This document shows positions 34,183 to 43,865 of a stretch of 64,000 bases of DNA, piece after piece; positions within the stretch are counted from its first letter, which is position 1; each line of letters starts with the position of its first letter. Source of the stretch: an uncultured Clostridia bacterium (GTDB taxonomy: Bacteria; Bacillota; Clostridia; Oscillospirales; Butyricicoccaceae); the NCBI GenBank assembly GCA_947648385.1, contig CANSNO010000003.1, forward strand, positions 1 through 64,000. The letters are read 5' to 3'. Position numbers and translations under genes: made by a program. Below the pieces are notes generated by a model. It did not search any database, had not been told where the DNA came from, and was given only the letters and a program-made list of their open reading frames with translations.

Positions 34183-34988
34183 AGCTTTTCAAAATCATAA
34201 AAAGGCTCTTGAGGCTTCTTTTCTCCCTTGCCGCTTTGGCGGCGCTTGCACTGGTCTATATGAGATATATAGAGCCGAATTGGATAGAGGTATCCCACCT
34301 GACGGTCGGCGCCGACGGCCTTGAGGGCCGATATAAGATAGCCGCCTTCGGCGACGTTCATATAGGCATGGGCAAGGATGAAAAGGAGCTTGAAAAGCTT
34401 GTGGAGCTTATTAACGGGGAGGAGCCTGACGGCGTCTTTTTCCTCGGCGATCTTTTCGACGATTATTCGAAATACGGCGGCGACGCGGAGACCTGTATAA
34501 AAATACTTTCGGGTATCGAGGCGGACGACAAGATAGCCGTCAGGGGCAACCACGACGTCGGCGGCGGCGCCCAGTGGATATATCCCGAGCTTATATCGTC
34601 CTGCGGCTTCACCCTTCTGGAAAACGACAGAGTGGTTTTGAAAAACGGAATAACCGTGCATGGCTGCGCCGAAAGCCTTTATTTCACGCCCGATATAGGG
34701 GCGCCGGGCGACGGCTTTGACATACTGCTGGCCCACGAGCCCGACGTGGCCGACGGCGTGACGGGCGTCGAGCTTCAGCTCTCGGGCCATTCCCACGGGG
34801 GACAGATATATATACCTTTCCTGCTGGACAGGATACTGCCCAAGGGAGCCGAAAAATATTACAAGGGCCTTTATGAAAAGCCTGACGGCGGACTTGTATA
34901 CGTCAACCGCGGCTATGGGATGTCTCTGGCCCCTCTGCGCCTTTTTTCAAGGCCGGAGATAACCGTTGTCACCGTCGAGGGGAAATGA
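34179..34988 (+). CDS. Membrane-anchored metallophosphoesterase
   Basis: Calcineurin-like phosphoesterase, 269 residues, with an N-terminal span (about 7-28) and the complete five-block metal site: GDVHIG, GDLFDD, RGNHD, LAHEPD and SGHSHGGQ. The YaeI/UDP-diacylglucosamine-hydrolase-like clade contains lipid or nucleotide phosphoesterases, but the substrate is not clear. It begins at the ATG overlapping the mrnC stop and is followed one base later by an rRNA pseudouridine synthase, so mrnC, this gene and the synthase form an operon. Confidence 0.88.
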   Translation: MKLFKIIKRLLRLLFSLAALAALALVYMRYIEPNWIEVSHLTVGADGLEGRYKIAAFGDVHIGMGKDEKELEKLVELINGEEPDGVFFLGDLFDDYSKYGGDAETCIKILSGIEADDKIAVRGNHDVGGGAQWIYPELISSCGFTLLENDRVVLKNGITVHGCAESLYFTPDIGAPGDGFDILLAHEPDVADGVTGVELQLSGHSHGGQIYIPFLLDRILPKGAEKYYKGLYEKPDGGLVYVNRGYGMSLAPLRLFSRPEITVVTVEGK

Positions 34989-34989
34989 T

Positions 34990-35721
34990 ATGGCTAAAAA
35001 CGAAAGACTTGACAAGCTGACGGCCGCGGCCTTCGGCCTGTCGCGCTCGGAGGCGGCCAAGGCCGTAAAGGGAGGCAGGGTGAGTCTGAACGGCCAAACC
35101 GTCACAGACCCGGAGCGAAAAATATCCCCCACCGAGGTCATTTTTCTCGACGGCCAAAGGGGCATATATGAAAAATATATCTATATAATGATGGATAAGC
35201 CCGAGGGCTATCTCTCGGCCACCGAGGACAGGGAAGGAGAGCCAGTGACGGCTCTTCTGCCCGACGGCCTGAGGCGCAGAAAGCTGGGAATCGTCGGCCG
35301 CCTCGATAAGGACGCCACGGGCCTGCTGCTTTTGACCGACAACGGCGAGCTGAACCACCGCCTGACCTCGCCGAGATACCATATGGACAAGGTCTATAGG
35401 GTCAGGCTCGACGGCAGAGCCGACGAGGAGGATATAAGGGCCTTTGCCGACGGAATGGAGCTGGGCGATTTCAAGACCATGCCGGCGCGCCTTGAGATAA
35501 TGGGAGAGGGCGAAATATGTCTTGTCACGATAAAAGAGGGCAAGTTTCACCAGGTCAAAAGGATGTTTGAAAAAAGAGGGCTGACCGTCCTTTCCCTTCG
35601 CCGCCTTTCCATCGGGGGACTGCGCCTCGACGACGCTCTGGGGGCCGGAGGATGGCGGTATCTCACGGCGGAGGAAAAGAAATATTTGGAAGAAAAAAGC
35701 GGTATTAAACAGAAAAACTAA
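34990..35721 (+). CDS. 16S/23S rRNA pseudouridine synthase, RsuA/RluB family
   Basis: An S4 RNA-binding domain (~1-60, LDKLTAAAFGLSRSEAAKAV) followed by an RsuA-type catalytic domain with VGRLDKDATGLLLLTDNG, whose aspartate is the nucleophile. RsuA and RluB act at 16S U516 and 23S U2605 respectively; which site this enzyme modifies cannot be told. 243 residues is typical. GAGGGG precedes ATG 34990; the in-frame codon at 34966 inside the preceding gene is rejected for lack of spacing. Confidence 0.92.
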   Translation: MAKNERLDKLTAAAFGLSRSEAAKAVKGGRVSLNGQTVTDPERKISPTEVIFLDGQRGIYEKYIYIMMDKPEGYLSATEDREGEPVTALLPDGLRRRKLGIVGRLDKDATGLLLLTDNGELNHRLTSPRYHMDKVYRVRLDGRADEEDIRAFADGMELGDFKTMPARLEIMGEGEICLVTIKEGKFHQVKRMFEKRGLTVLSLRRLSIGGLRLDDALGAGGWRYLTAEEKKYLEEKSGIKQKN

Positions 35722-35740
35722 AAAATAACCTAAAAACTTG

Positions 35741-35769
35741 TTGAAAAAAGAGAAAAGATAATGTAAAAT
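35741..35769 (+). promoter_or_regulatory. Promoter for the PucR-like regulator and ftsEX
   Basis: TTGAAA (35741-35746), 17-base spacer, TAAAAT (35764-35769). Confidence 0.55.
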
Positions 35770-35822
35770 AGACATGATATCGGTTTGAGATTTATATAAA
35801 AGTAACAAAGGATGAGAAGAGC

Positions 35823-36905
35823 ATGGCAGCGAGATTATTTCAGAGTATACTTTTGGAGATCAAAGACAAGGTCCCCTTTATGGTGGGCGTTGTCGATCAG
35901 CCCGGAAATATCATTTCCTGCACAGATATAAAGTTTATCGGAGAGACGGTGGAGAGCGCCCCTGCTTTTTTTGCCAGCGGCAGGGAGTCGGGCGAGATGA
36001 GCGGCTATTATTTCCAGCTTCTCAAGGGCTATGAAAACGGCATAGAATACGCCGTTTTCTGCGCCAACCGCGGCGAGATGGCCGAGACGGTCTGCGCATT
36101 GACTACAGTCGCCATCGTCAACAGCAAATCGCTGTATGACGAAAAGCACGACAAGGCGGCCTTTATAAAGCGCATCATCCTTTCAAATATCCTGACAGGG
36201 GATATATATATCAAATCGAGAGAGATGCAGTTCCAGAACGACGCCAAAAGGGTGGTCTATCTCATCAGGCTCAACGAGAGGCAGGACGCCCAGGTTGTCG
36301 AGACGATAAACAGGCTGTTCCCCGACAGGCAGAAGGACTTTGCCATCACCATCAGCGAAAATGAGGTGGCCTTTGTCAAGGAGCTGAAGGTGGGCGACAG
36401 CAAGGAGGTCGCCCGCGTCGGCAAGATAATCGACAACGGCCTGAGCGAGGAGCTCGGCCTGCCCCACATCATCGGCATGGGCACGGTGGCCGGACAGCTC
36501 AAGGACATCGCGCGCTCTTTCAAGGAGGCTCAGATGGCCGTCGATATCGGACAGGTTTTCAATTCCGACGCCACCATAATGAGCTTTGAAAATCTCGGCA
36601 TCGGCAGGCTTATATACCAGCTTCCGACGCCTCTTTGCGAGATGTTCCTTTCGGAGGTCTTTAAAAAGGGCTCGATAGACTCCCTTGACGAGGAGACCCT
36701 TTTCACGATACAGAAGTTTTTCGAGAACAACCTCAATGTCTCCGAAACCTCAAGAAAGCTCTTTGTCCACAGGAACACCCTTGTCTATCGCCTTGAGAAG
36801 ATAAAAAAGCTTACAGGACTTGACCTGCGAGAGTTCGACAACGCCATCGTGCTGAAAACGGCCCTCATGGTCAAGCAGTATCTGAAATCACGGGAGATAT
36901 ATTGA
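35823..36905 (+). CDS. PucR/CdaR-like transcriptional regulator
   Basis: A 360-residue regulator with an N-terminal sensory region (~1-130), a GGDEF-like degenerate middle and a C-terminal PucR-type helix-turn-helix: FFENNLNVSETSRKLFVHRN, followed by TLVYRLEKIKKLTGL (~300-345). CdaR/PucR proteins control sugar-acid or purine catabolism, but no such genes are near. It lies four bases before ftsE, so regulation of a division cluster is possible; this is inference from position. Start ATG with GAAGAG upstream. Confidence 0.82.
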   Translation: MAARLFQSILLEIKDKVPFMVGVVDQPGNIISCTDIKFIGETVESAPAFFASGRESGEMSGYYFQLLKGYENGIEYAVFCANRGEMAETVCALTTVAIVNSKSLYDEKHDKAAFIKRIILSNILTGDIYIKSREMQFQNDAKRVVYLIRLNERQDAQVVETINRLFPDRQKDFAITISENEVAFVKELKVGDSKEVARVGKIIDNGLSEELGLPHIIGMGTVAGQLKDIARSFKEAQMAVDIGQVFNSDATIMSFENLGIGRLIYQLPTPLCEMFLSEVFKKGSIDSLDEETLFTIQKFFENNLNVSETSRKLFVHRNTLVYRLEKIKKLTGLDLREFDNAIVLKTALMVKQYLKSREIY

Positions 36906-36909
36906 TACA

Positions 36910-37620
36910 ATGATCGAGCTTCAGGACGTCTGCAAAATATATGACGGCAGCACAAGAGCCTTGAACGGCATTTCCCTAAAGATAGAGGACGGCGAGTTCG
37001 CCTTTGTCGTCGGCCCCTCCGGCTCGGGGAAGTCCACCCTTATAAAGCTCCTCGCCGGCGAGCTTCGGCCCACCGACGGCAAGGTTTTGATAAACGGCTT
37101 CGACATCGGCAAGATAAAGAATAAAGACATACCTTATCTGCGCCGCACGATTGGCGTCGTCTATCAGGATTTCAGGCTGATAGACAACAAGACGGTCTAT
37201 GAAAACGTCGCCTTTGTCATGAGAGCTGTCGGAGCGCCACCCAGAATAATTAAAAAGCGCGTGCCCTATGTGCTGGAGCTGGTGGGGCTTAAAAACAAAA
37301 CAAGAAGGCTGCCAAACCAGATATCGGGCGGCGAGAAGCAGAGGGTGGCCATCGCCAGAGCTTTGGTCAACAACCCCGACGTCATCATCGCCGACGAGCC
37401 GACGGGCAACCTCGACCCGGCGCGCTCGGTAGAGCTTATGTCTCTGCTGGAAAAGATAAACGGATTGGGCACCACGGTTTTGGTGGTCACCCATGAAAGA
37501 GAACTTGTAAACAAACTCGCAAAACGCGTTATAGCCATCGAGCACGGCACGGTTATAAGCGACAGGACCGGTGGGTATTATTTGGATGAGAAGGAAAAAA
37601 TACAACAGATTCTGGTATGA
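36910..37620 (+). CDS. ftsE: Cell division ATP-binding protein FtsE
   Basis: ABC-type ATPase with Walker A GPSGSGKSTL, signature ISGGEKQR and Walker B VIIADEPTGNLDP, 236 residues. FtsE powers FtsX to activate septal peptidoglycan hydrolases. It overlaps ftsX by 35 bases and sits directly upstream of a LytM hydrolase and a carboxy-terminal protease, the set expected to act on FtsEX-controlled wall cleavage. Confidence 0.96.
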   Translation: MIELQDVCKIYDGSTRALNGISLKIEDGEFAFVVGPSGSGKSTLIKLLAGELRPTDGKVLINGFDIGKIKNKDIPYLRRTIGVVYQDFRLIDNKTVYENVAFVMRAVGAPPRIIKKRVPYVLELVGLKNKTRRLPNQISGGEKQRVAIARALVNNPDVIIADEPTGNLDPARSVELMSLLEKINGLGTTVLVVTHERELVNKLAKRVIAIEHGTVISDRTGGYYLDEKEKIQQILV

Positions 37621-38494
37621 TTTGGCCTATTTTATAAAAGAAGGTCTTTCGGGCATAAGGCTCCATGGGCTGATGAGCTTTGCCGCCGTGACGGTCATCA
37701 CGGCCTGTCTGCTCATCATCTCCACCTTTGCCCTTGTGGCCTATAATATAGACCTTTTGATAGACGGTCTGGCCTCCCAGAACGAGATAGCCGTTTTTGT
37801 CGACGAGAGCTATACAAGGGAACAGGCCCAGGCCCTGCAGGAGGCCTTTTCACAGATAGAAAACGTCGAAAGCGTCACCTTTATACCAAAGGAACAGGCC
37901 TTTGACAACTATCTCGAGGAGATAGGGGAGGATGCCTACATAATGGAGGATTTGAGGGAGGATAACCCCCTCAGAGACGAATACCGCATCGTCATGAAGG
38001 ATGTTTCGAAACACGACGAGACGGTGGAGAGCCTCAAAAAGGTCTCGGGCGTCGCCTCGACAAACAGCGAGAAGGAGCTTTCCGACAGGCTTGTCAAGAT
38101 GAAGAATATCGTCAACGCCGTCTCCTATACCCTCGTGGCCATGCTGGGCGGCGTTTCGGTCTTTATCATATCAAATACGGTGCGTCTGGCCATGTTCGCC
38201 AGACGAGAGGAAATATCCATCATGAAGATGGTCGGCGCCACCAACGGCTTTATCCGCGCCCCCTTCGTGGTGGAGGGCGTCACCCTTGGCCTGCTGGCCG
38301 GCGGCTGCGCCTTTTTCGGAGAATGGCTGATATATGACTATATAACCGAAAAGCTTGTTGAGGGCTCGGGCCTCTTTTCCATGGTGGCCTTTTCAGAGGT
38401 TTGGACGATGCTGCTCCCCCTCATGCTCGTCGTGGCCGTTATCATCGGCGTGCTGGGCAGCGTCATGACGATAAGAAAGTTCCTGAAGGTGTAA
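37586..38494 (+). CDS. ftsX: Cell division protein FtsX
   Basis: Permease-like partner of FtsE, 302 residues, with an N-terminal cytoplasmic basic tip, TM1 (~28-50), a large extracytoplasmic loop (~51-175) that contacts hydrolase activators, and three C-terminal spans. The ECD has ENVESVTFIPKEQAF. ATG at 37586 is chosen over GTG 37571 because the former gives the family's RRKKYNRFWYDLAYF start. Overlap with ftsE couples their translation. Confidence 0.95.
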   Translation: MRRKKYNRFWYDLAYFIKEGLSGIRLHGLMSFAAVTVITACLLIISTFALVAYNIDLLIDGLASQNEIAVFVDESYTREQAQALQEAFSQIENVESVTFIPKEQAFDNYLEEIGEDAYIMEDLREDNPLRDEYRIVMKDVSKHDETVESLKKVSGVASTNSEKELSDRLVKMKNIVNAVSYTLVAMLGGVSVFIISNTVRLAMFARREEISIMKMVGATNGFIRAPFVVEGVTLGLLAGGCAFFGEWLIYDYITEKLVEGSGLFSMVAFSEVWTMLLPLMLVVAVIIGVLGSVMTIRKFLKV

Positions 38495-38495
38495 A

Positions 38496-39728
38496 ATGGC
38501 AAAAAACTCAAATCAACGCGCGTATGAAAAAAGACAGACAAGGCTCAAACGCATATCGGCTGTCATAGCGGCTATTCTGGCGTTTGTCATGATAGCCGGC
38601 ACAATCCTTTCGGCTCTGCCCCTTTCGGCCGCGACCAGTATCGACAAGCTGAAGGACGAGCTGAGCGACGTCACCCGCAAGAAGAAGGCCGCCCAGGAGG
38701 AGCTGCAAAAGCTCAAGGGCAAAAAAAGTTCCATTCTGAACGAGATAGAGCAGATAGACAAAGAGATAACGGCGGCCGAACGGGAGATAGAGCTTCAGCA
38801 GGAGCTTATAGCCGAATACGACTCCATGATAGCCCAAAAGGAAACCGAGCTTGCCGAGGGCGAAAGGAAAGAGCAGGAGCAGTATCAAAAGCTCAAAAGC
38901 CGCGTCAGGCTGATGCACGAGCAAGGCTCCATGAGCTATCTTTCGATACTCCTTTCCAGCGACGATTTTTCGGATTTTCTCAGCCGCTACGAGATAGTCT
39001 CCCAAATCTCCAAATACGATAAAAACCTCTTTGAGACCCTCAAGGCCATAAAGGAGGAGATAGCTCAGAAAAAGGTCGAGCTGGAAACCGACCGCGCCGA
39101 GGCCGTCCGGATGAAATCCGACATGGAGGCCAACAAGGCGGCTCTTGAAAAACGCATGAGCGAAAGAAACACCCAGATGAAGGCTGTCGAATCGGCCGAG
39201 GCCGAGACGAAAAAGCTCTATTCCGAAATAGCCGAGGAGGAGGACAGGCTGGCCGAGGCCATCCGCAAGGAGATCGCGGCTCAGGCCGCCCAAAGCGGTT
39301 CCACCTATGTGGGCGGTACCTTCATGTGGCCCCTTCCGGCGGCCAACAATGTGGTCACCTGCAAATACGGCATGAGGACCCACCCCATAACCGGCGTATA
39401 TAAGCTCCACACCGGCGTCGACCTCAGGGCAACCAGCGGCACCAACATCTACGCCGCCAATAACGGCACCGTCACTACGGCCACCTATAACAAGGCCTAC
39501 GGCAATTATGTTGTCATCGACCACGGCGGCGGAGTGGCCACCCTTTACGCTCATATGTCAAAGCTCAAGGTTTCCAAGGGCCAGACGGTCACCCAGGGCA
39601 CAATAATTGGCCTTGTCGGCTCGACGGGCTATTCCACCGGCCCCCATCTGCATTTCGAGGTTATAAGAAACGGAAAGTATGTCAACCCCATCGACGAGTT
39701 CAAGGGCTTCAATGTCACATACAAATAA
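38496..39728 (+). CDS. EnvC/PcsB-like LytM peptidoglycan hydrolase
   Basis: A 410-residue secreted M23 protein: signal peptide or anchor (~16-38), a long coiled coil (~40-275) rich in Lys/Glu heptads, and a C-terminal LytM domain (~300-405). The zinc ligands are HTGVDL and HLHFEV, so unlike E. coli EnvC this domain appears catalytically intact, as in Firmicute PcsB/CwlO-like enzymes. FtsEX directly upstream (one base) is the expected activator through the coiled coil. Cleaves peptide cross-links at division or elongation sites. Confidence 0.92.
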   Translation: MAKNSNQRAYEKRQTRLKRISAVIAAILAFVMIAGTILSALPLSAATSIDKLKDELSDVTRKKKAAQEELQKLKGKKSSILNEIEQIDKEITAAEREIELQQELIAEYDSMIAQKETELAEGERKEQEQYQKLKSRVRLMHEQGSMSYLSILLSSDDFSDFLSRYEIVSQISKYDKNLFETLKAIKEEIAQKKVELETDRAEAVRMKSDMEANKAALEKRMSERNTQMKAVESAEAETKKLYSEIAEEEDRLAEAIRKEIAAQAAQSGSTYVGGTFMWPLPAANNVVTCKYGMRTHPITGVYKLHTGVDLRATSGTNIYAANNGTVTTATYNKAYGNYVVIDHGGGVATLYAHMSKLKVSKGQTVTQGTIIGLVGSTGYSTGPHLHFEVIRNGKYVNPIDEFKGFNVTYK

Positions 39729-39741
39729 GAGGGTATAGGCA

Positions 39742-40935
39742 ATGAAAAACAAAAAAATACCCCTGTCCACGGCCGTCATGCTGATGTTTCTTGTCATGGT
39801 GACAACGGCCAACATATGCGTGCTGGGCGTGGGCGAGTTTTACAGCGCCAAGCTGGACAGCACACAGCGCACCGAGGTCGACTACAAGCGCCTCAACGAG
39901 CTTATATCGGTCGTCGACAGATACTATGTGGGCGAATACGATATGGAAAGCGCCATGGACGGCATACTGGCCGGCTTTATCGAGGGAGTGGGCGACAGAT
40001 GGTCGGCCTATTACACGGCCGAGGAATATGAGCAGCTTCTCATTTCAAACGAAAACAGCTATGTGGGCATCGGCGTCACCATATCCACCGAATATAACGG
40101 CGGATATATGATAACCGAGGTGATATCCGGCTCCCCGGCCCAAAACGCCGGAATACAGCCCTTTGACGTCATAACCGAGGCCGACGGCCGCGCGGCCTCC
40201 GATTTCGAGGATTATTCCGACCTTGTGGACGTCGTCAGGGGCGAGGAGGGCACCTCCGTCAACATCAAGGTGCGCCGCGACAGTGAGTTTTTGACCTTTG
40301 ACATAACACGCTCCGCCGTTTTCAATCCGGGCGTCGAGGCCAGGATGATAGGGGATATCGGCTATATGCAGATAGACGGCTTTGACAGGAATGTCGACGC
40401 CGAGTTTGAGGAAAAGCTCCGCGGCCTTATAAACAAGGGGGCCAAGGGTCTCGTGTTCGACGTCAGGTTCAACGGCGGCGGATATGTCGACGTCATGAGC
40501 AATATGCTTGACCTGCTTCTGCCCGAGGGCGCAATAATCACCATGAGTGACAACAAGGGAGAAACGACAGAGTACCGTTCCGATGAGAGCTGTATCACAC
40601 TGCCCATGGCTGTGATTACCAATGAGTATTCCATCAGCGCGGCCGAGTTTTTCGCCGCGGTATTGCAGGAATACGGCGTGGCCACCGTCGTCGGAGACAG
40701 GACTATAGGCAAGGGTTATGCCCAGAACCTCATACCTCTCAGCGAGGGGGCCGTCAATCTTTCGGTTCTGAAATACTATACGCCGAAAGGCGTCAGCCTC
40801 GCCGGCACAGGCATCACACCCGACGTGGAGATATCCCTGTCCGATGAGGATTTCTATAATTTCTATTATCTGACCGACGAGCAGGATATTCAGCTCCAAA
40901 AGGCTCTTGAGGCCGTCGGGGGACAGACGAATTAA
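39742..40935 (+). CDS. S41-family carboxy-terminal processing protease
   Basis: CtpA/CtpB-type serine protease, 397 residues: N-terminal signal anchor (~9-32), PDZ domain (~95-180, VGIGVTISTEYNGGYM), and S41 catalytic domain with Ser in YSISAAEFFAAVLQ and Lys in VGDRTIGKGYAQ. Ctp proteases trim murein hydrolases and, in spore-formers, signalling proteins such as SpoIVFA. It is the last gene of the ftsEX-hydrolase operon, so a role in processing that hydrolase is plausible but inferred. A perfect hairpin follows. Confidence 0.92.
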   Translation: MKNKKIPLSTAVMLMFLVMVTTANICVLGVGEFYSAKLDSTQRTEVDYKRLNELISVVDRYYVGEYDMESAMDGILAGFIEGVGDRWSAYYTAEEYEQLLISNENSYVGIGVTISTEYNGGYMITEVISGSPAQNAGIQPFDVITEADGRAASDFEDYSDLVDVVRGEEGTSVNIKVRRDSEFLTFDITRSAVFNPGVEARMIGDIGYMQIDGFDRNVDAEFEEKLRGLINKGAKGLVFDVRFNGGGYVDVMSNMLDLLLPEGAIITMSDNKGETTEYRSDESCITLPMAVITNEYSISAAEFFAAVLQEYGVATVVGDRTIGKGYAQNLIPLSEGAVNLSVLKYYTPKGVSLAGTGITPDVEISLSDEDFYNFYYLTDEQDIQLQKALEAVGGQTN

Positions 40936-40943
40936 AAATAAGC

Positions 40944-40972
40944 TTCGCCCCACGCTCTGCGCGTGGGGCGAA
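40944..40972 (+). terminator. GC-rich hairpin after the Ctp gene
   Basis: Perfect 12-base stem TTCGCCCCACGC/GCGTGGGGCGAA with a 5-base loop. The tail is AT-rich but has no T run, so termination is possible rather than certain. Confidence 0.6.
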
Positions 40973-41019
40973 TAAAATATATGGGACGGAATATACTGAC
41001 AAGAAAAAGGATGATGGCT

Positions 41020-41757
41020 ATGCTTTCTCTTGTCACTGTCGATATCTCTCCCGAAAATCGAAAAAGCTCCAAAAAACCCGAAATATCCGAGCTTGCCGTC
41101 GGCCGCTCAAAGGTGCTTCACTCCCGTCTGCGCCTGCCCCTCGATATGAGCGAGCGTCAGGTCAAAAGGAGGGCCGAGGCACTTTTGACCGCCATGGCGG
41201 ATATGGGCGGAGACGAGCTTATCGCTCCCTCGTGGCTGGAAAAAGGCTCGGCCTTTTACGGCCTGCGCCCGTCCGACGATTTGAGGATAATAAGGGCCAG
41301 GGCGGCTCAGGCGGCCATGGACGGACTGAAGGGACGCGGCCCGGCCTATGTCAAGGTCTATGCCCGTATGGCCTCGAAGGACGTGGCCCAATGCGCGCTG
41401 ACCCTTGCCGAAAACTGCCGTTATGTGGCCGTGGCCGGAGGTGGCTGGGCGTCCTCTATGCGCCGACGCCTGATGAGCGATTACGGCGCCGCCGCCCCTC
41501 CCGAGGGCTTCGGCGATTTTAAGATGGCCGTCGTATTCGACGGCGGCTTTGAATACGGCGGAGAAGATATGGTTCTCGACCTGACGAGGGGCGAGCTTGA
41601 CTGCCCGAATATGTTCAGGCCGATTATAGAGAGCTGCTTTGAGCTGGCGGCTCCCGAGGGAGGTTTTTTCGATAAAAGCCGTATGCTGGCGGCGCTTTTT
41701 GTCCGCGGCGGACTGGAAAAGGAGGATATAAAGGCCTGTTGTCCCGTAATTCCTTGA
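41020..41757 (+). CDS. Unknown 245-residue protein upstream of greA
   Basis: I do not recognise a family. The predicted protein is soluble, with no signal peptide, membrane span or known motif. Features: a middle region AENCRYVAVAGGGWASSMRR with a possible nucleotide-binding-like GGGW loop, and a C-terminal GGFFDKSRMLAALFVRGGL. Start at ATG 41020 rests on AAAAAGG nine bases upstream; in-frame ATGs at 40981 and 41011 are alternatives. Its codon use is like its neighbours, which supports a real gene. The greA promoter overlaps its stop. Confidence 0.6.
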   Translation: MLSLVTVDISPENRKSSKKPEISELAVGRSKVLHSRLRLPLDMSERQVKRRAEALLTAMADMGGDELIAPSWLEKGSAFYGLRPSDDLRIIRARAAQAAMDGLKGRGPAYVKVYARMASKDVAQCALTLAENCRYVAVAGGGWASSMRRRLMSDYGAAAPPEGFGDFKMAVVFDGGFEYGGEDMVLDLTRGELDCPNMFRPIIESCFELAAPEGGFFDKSRMLAALFVRGGLEKEDIKACCPVIP

Positions 41758-41783
41758 CAGAGGCCCGTCCTTCATAATATAAT
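41754..41783 (+). promoter_or_regulatory. Promoter for greA-lysS
   Basis: Perfect TTGACA (41754-41759), 18-base spacer, perfect TATAAT (41778-41783); the -35 box covers the stop codon of the upstream gene. Confidence 0.85.
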
Positions 41784-41841
41784 AGGCATATTGCTTGAAG
41801 ACAGTCGGTCTTTTCAAATAATAATAAAGAGGGCGAAAAAT

Positions 41842-42315
41842 ATGCAAAGAGAAGTCAAACTTACACAGGCCAGCCTGAACGAGCTGAAAAACGAGCTGGA
41901 ATACCTCAAAACGGTCAGAGAGAGAGAGGTAGCCGAGCAGATAAAAGAGGCTCGCTCTTTCGGAGACCTTTCGGAAAACAGCGAGTATGACGAGGCCAAA
42001 AACGAGCAGGGCAAGCTCTATTCCCGCATAGCCGAGCTGGAAAATATCATCACATATGCCAAAATAATCGAGGAGCCTGTCGGCAATGACAGCACAGTGG
42101 GCCACGGCAGCAGGGTCGTCGTCCTCTTTGACGGCGAGACCGAGCAGGAGGAGTTCCAGATAGTCGGCACTCAGGAATCCGACCCCGGCATGGGCAGAAT
42201 TTCCGACGAGTCCCCCATCGGCAAGGCCCTCATGGGCAAGCACGAGGGCGATAAGGTAGATATCGACGCCCCCGGCGGACATATGAAGTGTACCGTCATT
42301 TCGGTCACGAGATAA
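41842..42315 (+). CDS. greA: Transcription elongation factor GreA
   Basis: Rescues backtracked RNA polymerase by stimulating transcript cleavage. The N-terminal coiled coil (~1-75) carries the tip acidic motif in RSFGDLSENSEYDEAK; the C-terminal FKBP-like domain ends in KGDK-like MGKHEGDKVDIDAPGG. The product is 157 residues, normal. AGAGGG supports ATG 41842 over an upstream in-frame start. lysS follows 12 bases later, the gene pair seen in many Firmicutes. Confidence 0.96.
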   Translation: MQREVKLTQASLNELKNELEYLKTVREREVAEQIKEARSFGDLSENSEYDEAKNEQGKLYSRIAELENIITYAKIIEEPVGNDSTVGHGSRVVVLFDGETEQEEFQIVGTQESDPGMGRISDESPIGKALMGKHEGDKVDIDAPGGHMKCTVISVTR

Positions 42316-42327
42316 AAGGAGATAAAG

Positions 42328-43830
42328 ATGAATAACGATACAGAGAGAGAAGAACTGCAGGAAGGCTCGGCCGAATATACCGAGGTCGTCCGCATACGCC
42401 GCGAAAAGCTGGCCGCCCTTCAGGCCGAAGGGCGCGATCCTTTCCGCGAGGTCAGATACGAGCGCACCCACCACAGCACCGATATTACCTCCAATTTCGA
42501 GGCGCTGGAAAACCAAACGGTCTCGGTCGCCGGCAGGATAATGTCCAAGAGAGACATGGGAAAGGCCTCTTTCTGCGACCTTCAGGACCAGGAGGGCCGC
42601 ATACAGCTTTATGTCAAGATAGACGAGCTTGGAGCCGAGGGCTATGAGCGTTTCAAAAAGTTTGACATAGGCGATATCGTCGGCGTCACCGGCTTTGTCT
42701 TTAAGACGAGGCGCGGCGAGATATCAATACATGTTCAGGAGATAAAGCTTCTCAGCAAGTCCCTGCTGCCCCTGCCCGAAAAGTGGCATGGCCTCAGGGA
42801 CACCGATACGCGCTACCGCCAGAGGTATGTCGACCTTATCGTCAACCCCGACGTCCGCGATACCTTTGTCAAGCGTTCCATGGCCATACGCGAAATACGC
42901 AGGTTCATGGATGACCGCGGTTATATGGAGGTCGAGACTCCCGTCCTCAACACGGTTCAGGGCGGCGCCACGGCCCGTCCCTTTGTCACCCATCACAACG
43001 CCCTTGACCTTGATATGTACCTTCGCATAGCCACCGAGCTGCACCTCAAGCGCCTCATCGTCGGCGGCTTTGAAAAGGTGTATGAGATAGGCCGCATCTT
43101 CCGCAACGAGGGCATGGATACCCGTCACAACCCCGAGTTTACAACCATCGAGCTTTACGAGGCATACACCGACATAAACGGCATGATGGAGCTGACCGAA
43201 AGCCTCTTCCGTCATCTTGCCATCGCCGTCACTGGCGGAACCGAATTGCCCTACGGCGACAAGGTCATCGACATGGGCAAGCCCTTTGAGCGCCTGACCA
43301 TGACCGAGGCACTGCGTAAGTACGCCGATATAGATTTCGACAAGGTCGAGACCTTCGAGGAGGCCAAGGCTCTGGCCGAAAAGTATCACATCGAGGTCGA
43401 GCCCAAGCACGGCAAGGGCGACATCCTCAGCCTGCTTTTTGAGGAGTTCTGCGAGGACAAGCTGGTTCAGCCCACCTTTATCATATCTCACCCCATCGAG
43501 ATATCTCCCCTTGCCAAAAAGGACCCCGAAAATCCCGCCCTTACACAGCGATTCGAGCTGTTCATGAACGGCTGGGAGATAGCCAACGCCTTCTCCGAGC
43601 TCAACGACCCCATCGACCAGCGCGAGAGATTCGAGAATCAGATGCGCCTGCGCGCCCTCGGCGACGCCGAGGCCAGCGAGATGGACGAGGATTTCCTGAC
43701 GGCTCTGGAATACGGTATGCCTCCCACGGGCGGATGCGGCATCGGCGTCGACCGTCTCGTCATGATGCTGACCAACAGCCCCTCCATCAGAGACGTTTTG
43801 CTCTTCCCGACAATGAAGCCTTTGGACTAA
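42328..43830 (+). CDS. lysS: Lysine--tRNA ligase, class II
   Basis: Charges tRNA-Lys. The N-terminal OB-fold anticodon domain (~55-150) and class II catalytic core (~165-495) are complete: motif 2-like [15 protein letters not shown] and motif 3-like [19 protein letters not shown]. 500 residues is the usual length. Start is ATG with AAAGGAGA upstream. Cotranscribed with greA from a consensus promoter. It ends without an obvious terminator, 35 bases before the zinc-ribbon gene. Confidence 0.97.
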   Translation: MNNDTEREELQEGSAEYTEVVRIRREKLAALQAEGRDPFREVRYERTHHSTDITSNFEALENQTVSVAGRIMSKRDMGKASFCDLQDQEGRIQLYVKIDELGAEGYERFKKFDIGDIVGVTGFVFKTRRGEISIHVQEIKLLSKSLLPLPEKWHGLRDTDTRYRQRYVDLIVNPDVRDTFVKRSMAIREIRRFMDDRGYMEVETPVLNTVQGGATARPFVTHHNALDLDMYLRIATELHLKRLIVGGFEKVYEIGRIFRNEGMDTRHNPEFTTIELYEAYTDINGMMELTESLFRHLAIAVTGGTELPYGDKVIDMGKPFERLTMTEALRKYADIDFDKVETFEEAKALAEKYHIEVEPKHGKGDILSLLFEEFCEDKLVQPTFIISHPIEISPLAKKDPENPALTQRFELFMNGWEIANAFSELNDPIDQRERFENQMRLRALGDAEASEMDEDFLTALEYGMPPTGGCGIGVDRLVMMLTNSPSIRDVLLFPTMKPLD

Positions 43831-43865
43831 CCGATAATTTTATCTGAGCGAAAGAAGAAACAGAT

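Noticed and set aside
41107..42516. 469-codon minus-strand frame
   Set aside because: Antisense to greA and the unknown gene before it; GC-rich codons leave the opposite frame open.
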